From Eublepharis macularius (lineage: Eukaryota > Chordata > Lepidosauria > Squamata > Eublepharidae), in NCBI RefSeq assembly GCF_028583425.1, contig NC_072791.1, positions 30,077,368-30,141,367 of the forward strand: a DNA stretch of 64,000 nucleotides, given 5' to 3'. A program made the translations under genes and the position numbers. How positions within the stretch are numbered: the stretch's first letter is position 1; every line of letters begins with the position of its first letter. The notes beneath the pieces are model-generated. The model saw nothing but the letters and a program-made list of their open reading frames with translations. It did no database searches and had not been told where the DNA came from. Shown piece after piece: positions 56,645-64,000 of the stretch.

Positions 56645-56930
56645 GCTGTAACCCTAAACAACGGTTTCCTGGGAGGAAGCCCTATTGAATAAAATGGGAG
56701 CTAGTGCTGAGCAGATATGCTTTGCATCGCTCCCTTAAACTCCGGTCCGAAAGAGCAGGGGTGGAATCCCGACATGAGTTAAGCACGGCAAAGTCCCAGA
56801 GCCACAGGCTTAAACCCGCCCCGCCGGAACCATCGGGACTCTAACAATGTCAGCCCACTCAGAATCCTTCTCATGTCTGCTCGGTGGAGCTTACTCCCAG
56901 TAAAGCGTGCTTAGGATTGCACTGTAAAAT
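56645..56930. repeat. Two copies of the short palindromic repeat
   Basis: Copies at about 56645-56732 and 56851-56927; the second ends 'cgtgcttaggattgcactgt'. Confidence 0.65.
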
Positions 56931-57790
56931 AACTTAGCTTTGGCCGGATTGTGCCTCTTGCTTTATTTCTGTGGGTTTTAATGACCAAAGAAGGAGTTTT
57001 GAAGTTGAGAGTAAATTTAGCTGAAACCGATGAGAAGTATTTCCGAGTAAAAGGAATCCTAAGAATCAGGAGTTATTGTGATTTTAACACAAAAAAAAAG
57101 AAAAAAAGAAGTTATTTCAGTCCAGAAATAGCAACCTTACGGTTTTCACAGGAGGCGTATCACACTGAATTGCGCGGCAGTAAATTTCTCACGGAGGCCA
57201 ATGGATCCGAACTGGAGTTTTTGCCTGCCAGAAAGCTCCAGTGAAATTCTACGGGACATTTCCCCAAATAAATGCGGTCAGGACTCAGGGGCGTCGGTCG
57301 GAATACAGCACGATTCAAGGGATCAAATTCCAGAGACAGGCAACCCAACTCTGCGTGTAAATTACACCCATACGATGGGATACAGCAATAGACCGTTTTG
57401 TAATTACTGAGGTAGGTGAGGAGAATTAACCCCCAGGGAGGACTCATTTCCCAATAAACACGCAGCTCGAATTAAACACACACCCCGAGCCCGCTTCGCC
57501 TAATTCCAGCAAGGAACGCGGCATCGAACACCCTGAGCTCAGCTCATTGACGGGGTAGGCGAAGCGTTCCCTCCGAAATCGGTGCGCCCTTGTGGATCGG
57601 GGTGTTAGCGGGAGGCAGACGGAAGGGCACCCAATCAGCGAAGACGGAGGAAGGGGGCGAAGCAGGCAAACTGGGAGCGACGATATTAACCAGATTAACC
57701 CGGGCAACAATTAGTAAAAGCGACGAGCGGGGAGAGATTACGCCTCAACCGGGCGTGGGGGAGGGGCGGCGCCTGCGAGAGAAAGGGAGT

Positions 57791-57838
57791 CGCGCTAATG
57801 GAAGGGATTAGCTTAATTTCGTTAATTCTCAATACACA
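57791..57838 (+). promoter_or_regulatory. GSC: Candidate distal (Nodal/activin-responsive) element of GSC
   Basis: The block holds GGATTA (57805-57810, reverse of TAATCC, a K50-type Otx/Gsc site), two TTAAT sites (cttaatttc and gttaattctc) and AATACACA (57831-57838), an exact match to the FoxH1 consensus AATMCACA. It lies about 180-230 bp upstream of the predicted start, close to the position of the distal element of Xenopus and mouse gsc promoters. I see no clear counterpart of the Wnt-responsive proximal element; that interval is C-rich. Confidence 0.68.
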
Positions 57839-57972
57839 GCAACGGGGCCTGCCTCCCGCCCGCCCGCCGCTTCCTTCCCCTCCGGCCCCACCTCCTCTGC
57901 CCCCTCCCCGAAAGGAGAGCGAAATCTGGGTTTATTCGCGATCTGATACACAAGCAGGAACTCAGTCCAGGA

Positions 57973-57980
57973 TGACGTCG
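57973..57980 (+). promoter_or_regulatory. CRE-like site
   Basis: TGACGTCG, one base from the palindromic CREB/ATF site, just upstream of the TATA box. Confidence 0.4.
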
Positions 57981-57986
57981 CCTGGG

Positions 57987-57993
57987 TATAAAA
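57987..57993 (+). promoter_or_regulatory. GSC: GSC TATA box
   Basis: TATAAAA in a GC-rich setting. The transcription start is predicted about 30 bp downstream, near 58018, leaving a 5' UTR of about 230 bp before the ATG at 58250. Confidence 0.78.
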
Positions 57994-58249
57994 CAGGAAA
58001 GCGGCCGGGATGGCTTAGAGACGCCGCGCAGCCCAGATCCGAGGAGCGAAGAGGCGCGAGTGGAGGCGGAGGGAGAGGGGGCGGCTCGCCCCAAGCCCCG
58101 GCCGGGAAGCGCCGCTTTGCTTAAGGTTCGCCGCCCGCTTGGCCCCCGAGCCGGGCCGGCTCGGCTCCCTTCGGCTGCGCTCGCCTCCCCGGGCCGCGCA
58201 GAGCCCCCCTCCGGCCCGCGGCGCCCCGCTCCCAGCCGCGCGGTGGGGG

Positions 58250-58604
58250 ATGCCTGCCGGCATGTTCAGCATCGACAACATCCTGGCGGCCCGGCCGCGC
58301 TGCAAGGAGTCGGGGCCGCTGCAGCCGCCCAGCGCCGCGCCCGTCGTCTTCTCGGCCGGCCTGCACGGGGGGGACTCGCTCTACGGCTCGGCCGGCGGCG
58401 GCGGCGGCGGAGACTATGGCGGGTACTACGCGCGGGCCGTGGCCCCCGCCTCCAACCTGCCCGCGCTCGGCGGGGCCCGCCTGGGAGCCTACGGCAACTA
58501 CTACTACGGGCAGCTGCACGTCCAGGCGTCCGCCGTCGGCCCGGCCTGCTGCAGCGCCGTGCAGCCTCTGGGGGCCCAGCAGTGCTCCTGCGTCCCGGCC
58601 GCAG
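58250..58604 (+). CDS. GSC: GSC coding exon 1
   Basis: Codes residues 1-118 plus the first base of codon 119. The donor is GCAG|gtcagt. The exon holds the eh1 motif and the conserved GQLHVQA and GAQQCSCVP segments. Intron phase is 1, joining G with GC to give Gly119. Confidence 0.95.
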
Positions 58605-61600
58605 GTCAGTCCGGCAACCCGCGCTTCGGTTCCCGGGAGGGTGCGAGGGGGACTCCGCCACTCCGAAGCTCGTGTGAATGTCCCTTATGCTAATATGTCT
58701 TATATGCTTATACTGGGTATCCTCTGTTGGGACATACAGTATTGGGAAGATATACTGTAAGAGTCCAGTAGCGCCTTTAAGACTAACCAACTTTATTGTA
58801 GCATAAGCTTTCGAGAACCACAGTTCTCTTCGTCAGATGGAGGGATAATAACACCGACGCTCTGAGTGGGGCACTAATCGGTCTAGAAGAGCAGTATAGA
58901 AGTTTACTCTTATTATTACTCTAATAGATCAAGATGGCTATTTAGTCTGTCTGTAGCAGCAAACAAGCGCAAGAGTCCAGTGCTTCTTCAGATATCTGAG
59001 GAAGTGAGCTGTGACTCACAAAAGCTCATACCCTACCACACATTTTGTTACTCTTATTGGGCTACTGGACTCTTGCTCTTTTCTACTACTCTACTAGAAT
59101 ATCTGAGACAGGGAAACGTGCAGGGACCCCACCGCCAGCAAGGAGGAAGTTCGATTCTGCCCTGATAGCAAGGGGATCTCACGGCCCCGGGTCTGTTCCT
59201 CCCCCCTCCCCCCAGTAAGGGAAGGCGCCCCACTCCTGGCGATCCCGGCCATTAGAAGCCCTAGACGACGTGGCCTGGCTCCGGGTTGTTTCTTGGCGTG
59301 TGACGGAATGCTGGGGGTGGGGGGGTGGGATGGACTGAAAAGTTGGAGAGCTGGCGATTACAAACGAACTTCCCGTATGATTTACGGCCCGAGTTAATGT
59401 GTCGAGAAGTCGGCGGTGGGTATAGATTTCGGAGCCTGCCTTCTCTCAAATCCTTCAGCCGGCATTTCTAAAAACATAACCTTTCGACACCGTGGGCCAC
59501 AAACGCGTATTTTGCGCTTCCACGCGTTCACTTGGAATATTCACAATTCGCAGTCCCTTCAGAGTGTGTGCGCGCGCATGTGGGTTTATTTGCGCCAAGT
59601 TGCTTCCCATCCTGTCTTGAACAACCTTGCCCAGATCTTGCAAACTGAAGGCGGTGGCTGCCTTTACTGAGTAAATCCATTTCGTGTTGGGTCTTCCTCT
59701 TCCCCAGGCTAAACCTATTGAAATGAATGGGATAAGAGTGGAGTAACTGTGCATAAGATTGCTTGCCCCGTGAGTACTGGGAGTCATTAGCTAGAGTTGC
59801 AAGCGAAACTGCTGTTCGTTTACTGGTTGCTTCTGGCTTACTTCTGAGTAAACAAGCTCAGCATAACGGATGTAATTTTAAAGCGGGCCTATAAACTCCT
59901 TAGTTTGGGCGTCTTCTGTTAAATTTATTTTTTAGCTTTAAATCACACTTTAAGTTTTTCTGAACTAAGAAGAATTCACTTTCAGGGTTTAAAATCCTGC
60001 TCCACTACAAATAACATACAACGGGGTGGTAGCTGCACTCTGTAAATTTACAAACAGATACACACACCGAATTAAACTGAAATATTAGCGATGGAGCCAA
60101 TTTCATCTGCAACCTTCTTCCTAACCGGCAGCGCCACTAAATTCAGTGGGGCGTACCTCTGTGCAGATGTGTTCAAGACTGGGCCACTAGCCTTGCGGAA
60201 GACAAGGAGGACCTAGAAGAAAAAAGTAATATAAGTAACTAAATTATAATTGCTCGGAGTTGCAGTTTAATCCAGTTTTTAACTGGATCCAATTGCTTTG
60301 GATCTACATGCTATCCAACTCTGTAATTTAGGTCAACACTGCTGTGGATAGGACCCCCACTCAGTTTTAAGGTTTTCTAAATTGCTTTCCAGATTATAAT
60401 TTTAGAGGTTAAGTGGTTTGGTGCCTAACCCTTTAACCAGTCCCATTTCCCACTTTTATCAATGGGATTTACAGTTGAGAATGATGCAGCCGGGCTCAGC
60501 TAAAAGTAAAACTTCATTAAACCAACTGAGGTATGTGTGGGGGGCTCATTAGCAGTCTATGAAATTACTCCAAGGCTAATCCGGATTGAGAAAGCCAAGG
60601 GCGCATCGCAGCCCAGTCCCTTAACCTGCCCGGTTCAGCATTTTCTCAATTCCACCCAAGTTAATGGGACCCTCGACTTTCTGAGAAGGGGGCCTCCGAT
60701 CCCAAGACTGAAACTTCCAGAGTTATGAACTCCCTGCTTTGGTCCACTCCTCCCCCCCCCCCGTCTATCTGTCGTGCCCCCCCCCCCAGATTTGGGTTTT
60801 GGTGCTGGGCGAGCAACCTTGTCTGCTCGCAGCCTGCACTCTGAACACCATGCCAACCGCGCCATCTGGTTTGCCTCCTGTCTCACCAGGCTACGAGGGT
60901 ACCGGCTCAGTCCTCATGTCCCCCGTGCCCCATCAGATGCTGCCCTATATGAACGTTGGCACCTTGTCGCGGACTGAATTGCAGCTACTGAATCAACTCC
61001 ACTGCCGGAGAAAAAGGAGGCACCGGACCATCTTCACGGACGAACAGTTGGAGGCTCTGGAAAACCTCTTCCAGGAAACCAAATACCCAGACGTGGGTAC
61101 CCGGGAACAGCTGGCCAGGAGGGTGCATTTGCGGGAGGAGAAAGTGGAGGTAATGGGGCAGTTTCTTCTAGGCTTCATTTACTGAAAAGGTGGTGTGTGG
61201 TGGTGGTGCGGGGGAACGATCAACAGGTTTGCGAAGGGAGGAAGAAAATTTGCATTGCTACCGGACTGCAAATGGAAGCGACTTTTGCATTTTGTAAAGC
61301 GCCTGGCACCTCCTTGGCGCAAGAAGCTACACCCGAAGTAATAGCGGCGGTGGCAGCACTTGTAGCGATTATAAGAATTTGAGTAATCAGCCTTAGTAAT
61401 CATTACCTTTCAATCCAGCGCTCCCGGGTGTGCCTGGGATTTAAATGGCATTTTTTGCTCGAGCTCTGCTGCCATTGCATTGAAATGGTTTGCACATATG
61501 GCGCCCCGGCAACTGGTTTGTGAGTTGCAGCTTTGGGCTGAGGGATTCTCCATAGAATCGGAGCATGCTTCCGCGCAAACTCTGCAGGATTTACTTAATC

Positions 61601-62905
61601 TTGCTCTGTGTATGTTTCCTTGGAAGTAAGTCTCGCTGAGTTTAGTGGCTCCGCTGGCTTCACCCAAGCAGATAAATTTTCCAGAGACGAATTTAGTTTC
61701 TCGGATAATACCGGAAGCTTCCTTTAGACGGGACGCCTGGGTTTTAAGACTGCAAATGCCTTGTGCAGTCCATTTGGACTCAGGCAACTGAGTTGCTCAC
61801 GATGACAATAGTTGCCTACTAATTAGCGCGGCTGTGCGCAACTGTAGACGGCGATCTTTGCTCAGGCATTTAGTGGAAGCAAGTTCCTCTGAAACTGGGG
61901 AGGCAGGCAAGGGGTCCAGGTCCTGTCCTCTTCTGGCCTGTTGTGAGGAGAGCAGGGCAAGCAGGGTAGCTCTACTCACCTCCCTTTAGAGCTCTTTACT
62001 AGCCGGTGCGAGGTGCCCGCTCGACTTACGATGCTGTTTGGATGAGGTCACACTTCCTCGGAAAAGCCTAAATCTTTGCAGACTAACGGTGCAATCCTAA
62101 ACAGAGTTACTCCAGTCTAAGACCATTGAAATCAATGGGCTTAGACTGGAGAAATTCTGTTTAGGATGGAATTATTAGTCCTCTAAAAAGTACCCCTGTT
62201 ACTTTGCAAGTCCCATGGCTCATACCTGTATAGCGCAGTAGTAACAGTGGGATTGGGAGAGAGCAGTTCTTATCGTTGCACTCATATTTTGCATTTTTGT
62301 CAGTTTAATTAACTTCGCACAGCGATCCTGTGCGAAGTCAACGCTTCCCATCGAAAGCGTGAGCGGCTACAGGGCGCCAGTTCCCGCTTGACTTGGAAGT
62401 AGAGGAGACCCTTTGCGCGGGGTGGCGGTGACTGGTAGGCGAGCCTAAGCTCTGCGCATGATAGCGGGAAACCGAAGGGAAGGGGCTGTTAGCTGCAAGC
62501 CCTGCATTCAGGATCCGAGAGTTTTCCCAGCACCCGTTCAAGCCTGCATATAGGGATCTCGGGTCTAGGGGTTCCACGGCTTTGCAGCCAAACGTGTGAA
62601 CCAGTTCTCTGGAAGCTGCGTTTGTGATAGCGAGGACAATTCTGCCGCGATGTTCGTTTGTGACGCGCGCCCGTCGCTTGCTGACGACCAGAGTTCTATT
62701 GCAAGTCCTCATTCCTTTGTTTCCTCCCCTTTCCGCTTAATTCGGATGGCAGGTTTGGTTCAAGAACCGGCGGGCTAAATGGAGAAGGCAAAAGAGATCT
62801 TCTTCGGAGGAGTCAGAAAACGCCCAGAAATGGAATAAAGCTTCCAAAACGTCCCCGGAGAAGAGCCAGGAGGAAAACAAAAGCGATTTGGACTCCGATA
62901 GCTGA
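58250..62905 (+). CDS. GSC: Goosecoid homeobox transcription factor (three exons)
   Basis: Spliced coding sequence: 58250-58604, 60890-61149, 62753-62905; 768 nt, 255 residues, against 257 in human. The start is chosen because [14 protein letters not shown] is the conserved goosecoid N-terminus; the in-frame codons upstream have no ATG and do not match the family. Residues 5-14 hold the eh1/GEH motif ([10 protein letters not shown]), which by family binds Groucho/TLE co-repressors. Residues 160-219 are the homeodomain, with R5, F8, L16, F20, W48, F49, K50, N51 and R53 in place; K50 gives TAATCC specificity. A Gly run (about 49-54) and an acidic/serine-rich tail ending DLDSDS flank it. Goosecoid is a nuclear repressor of the organizer, later craniofacial mesenchyme. 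No frameshift or lost residue is seen. Identification is near certain. Confidence 0.97.
58605..60889 (+). other. GSC: GSC intron 1 (2,285 bp)
   Basis: Ends gtcagt ... ctcaccag. It contains two Penelope-like terminal repeats: minus at about 58763-58842, with a perfect hammerhead-like hairpin, and plus at about 58965-59095. It also contains copies of the short palindromic repeat near 59707-59765, 59830-59870 and 60108-60175, and C-runs at 60752-60790. No exon-like frame was found. Confidence 0.88.
58763..58842 (-). mobile_element. Penelope-like terminal repeat in GSC intron 1
   Basis: The minus strand reads CTGACGA, A, GAGAAC-tgtg-GTTCTC, GAAA, GC-ttat-GC, then 'ttggttagtcttaaaggcgc'. The six-pair stem is perfect, the best preserved in the window. 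Confidence 0.8.
60890..61149 (+). CDS. GSC: GSC coding exon 2
   Basis: Codes the rest of codon 119 to residue 205, including [19 protein letters not shown] and homeodomain positions 1-46. The acceptor is ctcaccag|GC, the donor GTGGAG|gtaatg. The intron is phase 0, splitting the homeodomain between positions 46 and 47, as is common in paired-class genes. Confidence 0.95.
61150..62752 (+). other. GSC: GSC intron 2 (1,603 bp)
   Basis: Ends gtaatg ... ggatggcag. It contains short palindromic repeat copies at about 61589-61650 and 62088-62170, the latter a nearly intact hairpin. No other feature. Confidence 0.88.
62088..62170. repeat. Near-perfect 80-bp palindrome in GSC intron 2
   Basis: TGCAATCCTAAACAGAGTTA and its partner 'aattctgtttaggatgga' frame the centre 'ccattgaaatcaatggg'. 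About 36 of 40 positions pair. It is the best copy of the family concentrated around this gene. Confidence 0.85.
62753..62905 (+). CDS. GSC: GSC coding exon 3
   Basis: Codes residues 206-255 and the TGA stop (62903-62905). It starts with [15 protein letters not shown], recognition helix positions 47-60, and ends in the conserved SDLDSDS tail. Confidence 0.96.
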   Translation, partial: VWFKNRRAKWRRQKRSSSEESENAQKWNKASKTSPEKSQEENKSDLDSDS

Positions 62906-63095
62906 CAAGGGAGGAGTAGCTTGGCCGCGGGAGGGACTGCCTCGCCCGCACAACTTGCACGGAGAAGATGCGCCGAATTCTTGCACAGACTCTGCCTTGG
63001 CGGGAGAAGGAGGGAAAGAGGGACTCTCTGATGTGTATATCATGTACTTGACCCGGGGAGCGATCCCTGCTCAATAAAACGTGTTTGCGGAGGTG
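62906..63095 (+). other. GSC: GSC 3' UTR
   Basis: About 190 bp from the stop to the expected cleavage site after the polyadenylation signal. It is short for the family, and longer alternative ends cannot be excluded. Confidence 0.7.
63073..63078 (+). terminator. GSC: GSC polyadenylation signal AATAAA
   Basis: Canonical AATAAA followed by a GT-rich stretch (cgtgtttgcggaggtgttg), as expected for cleavage near 63090-63100. Confidence 0.8.
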
Positions 63096-63099
63096 TTGC

Positions 63100-64000
63100 A
63101 CAGGTGGACGCTGCCCGTGGCTCGTTTTGTTTGAGTGTTTCGGAGCGCGAAATCCCGCCGAGACAACACAAAAGCCGCAGACCGGGGCCCAGCGCGTCTT
63201 GTTTAGTCTAGGCGAGGCGGCCGAGGGGCCGCGCAGGCCTTTGCCCTGCCTCGTTCGGGCGGATAAGTACAAAGAAGGCGGGGGAGGGAGCCGCGTAGAA
63301 GAGGAGGTTTAACTCTGCAGTTACCACGGAAGCCTAGGCTAGTTATTTGGAGCGGGGCAGAGAGAAAGTGCTTTAAAAAAACATTTTGGAGTTTAAGGCT
63401 GTTTAGTCCTAAATCCCTCTGTAATCGATGGGATTTATTCCCACGTAAATGTGCCTGGGATTGCAGCTTTACAAAGCTAATCACAGCCAAAGCACAATCG
63501 AAGGAGTGCTCGGATTTAAGACGCTATCAATGCAATCCTATGCAGATTTATTCCAAAGGGTTTAGACCGGAGTAACACTGTTGAGGGTTGCACTGTAAAA
63601 TTCATCTTGAGGTTCTTTGCTTGAACTTGGGGGCATTTGCTAACAGGCCAGAGACCTCAACTTGACGATTGTCGGTTTCCTTTTAGTATCTTTTACTCGG
63701 CAGTAATGCCTATTGGTTAAAGTGGAACTTATTTCCAAGCGAGTAAACTTAGGATCTTAGCGCTAAAAGTTGAAAAAGCAAAGCGGCCGGGGAGACAGAT
63801 TTATAGTCTTTCATATTAAGATGAGTAATTTCGGAGTCTGGCGGTGAAAATAGAACATTACAGGACAAAATCGGAAACGATTTTTTAAAAAGTTCAATAG
63901 TTTATCTGTTGCAATATGAGACTTTTTTTTTTTTTACTGTGACAGCTCCAAAACTCAATTGAACAGTAGGGCACTTTTGCAAAGAAGTCGCTGCAACTTT
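63100..64000. other. GSC downstream flank, three short palindromic repeats
   Basis: Copies of the short palindromic repeat lie at about 63395-63470, 63528-63600 and 63700-63755. A T-run is at 63921-63935. No gene is recognised. Open frames in the GC-rich part (63085-63312 plus, 62775-63272 minus) are compositional. Confidence 0.55.

Larger units (their letters stand above)
57480..58660. promoter_or_regulatory. GSC: GSC CpG island
   Basis: CpG-dense sequence covers the promoter, 5' UTR and exon 1, as usual for developmental transcription factor genes. Long GC-rich open frames on both strands here (for example 58060-58677, plus) are shadows. Confidence 0.8.

Noticed and set aside
57863..57913. 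Wnt-responsive proximal element of the GSC promoter
   Set aside because: The expected interval is C-rich and lacks paired homeodomain sites; I could not support it.
58060..58677. 205-codon plus-strand frame overlapping GSC exon 1
   Set aside because: Out of frame with GSC, low-complexity Arg/Ala/Gly, no ATG supported; a shadow of the CpG island.
60635..60886. Minus-strand frame at the GSC exon 2 acceptor
   Set aside because: No domain and it overlaps the true splice acceptor region; shadow.
1..64000. CRISPR array, prophage, operon or other prokaryotic system
   Set aside because: The sequence is vertebrate with SINEs, LINEs and spliced GSC; no direct-repeat/spacer arrays were seen.

Overview
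The window is vertebrate nuclear DNA, almost certainly from a squamate reptile. Three things support this: tRNA-derived SINEs of the Sauria type with ATT-rich tails, SINEs with 5S-rRNA-like heads, and a fragment of a Bov-B/RTE LINE, which is the usual partner of Sauria SINEs. All three occur among L2-like LINEs, Penelope-like ends, many short inverted-repeat DNA elements and one large DIRS-type retrotransposon. The species cannot be resolved by reading. No prokaryotic features (operons, CRISPR arrays, attachment sites) are present.

The only host gene I can support is goosecoid (GSC), + strand. It has three coding exons (58250-58604, 60890-61149, 62753-62905) that splice to a 255-residue paired-type, K50-class homeodomain repressor with an N-terminal Groucho-binding motif. 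A CpG island, a TATA box (57987-57993) and a cluster of homeodomain sites plus a FoxH1-type site about 180-230 bp upstream of the predicted start look like the Nodal/activin-responsive distal element of vertebrate gsc promoters. A polyadenylation signal lies at 63073-63078. A second GC-rich, CpG-rich block at 52.86-53.7 kb lies about 5 kb upstream and may be a regulatory element or the promoter of an unseen transcript.

The 50+ kb upstream of GSC is a gene desert filled with transposons. From left to right: an L2 fragment (0.4-1.3 kb); 5S-type and Sauria SINEs (3.0-3.6 kb); a palindrome and GC-rich repeat (5.1-6.1 kb); a nearly full-length DIRS-like retrotransposon (6.5-12.46 kb) with inverted terminal repeats and an internal complementary region, carrying a nested hAT-like element; a 420-bp fold-back element (13.4-13.8 kb); L2 and SINE copies (15-21.9 kb); L2 copies broken by L1, hAT, SINE and Penelope insertions (22.8-29.3 kb); several hAT-like elements with recoverable 8-bp target duplications (23.9-34.7 kb); Bov-B, 5S SINE, L2 and further palindromes (33-51 kb). 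Between these lie a few repeat-poor blocks (17.6-18.2, 22.06-22.6, 35.6-36.1 and 46.9-47.8 kb) that could be conserved GSC-domain enhancers.

Three patterns stand out. (1) Many copies of a Penelope-like terminal sequence carry a hammerhead-ribozyme-like hairpin, with paired changes in its stem between subfamilies. (2) An unusual number of short elements are complete palindromes. (3) One 80-90 bp palindromic repeat is strongly concentrated in the last 10 kb, around GSC. All family assignments are by eye; no database search was possible.
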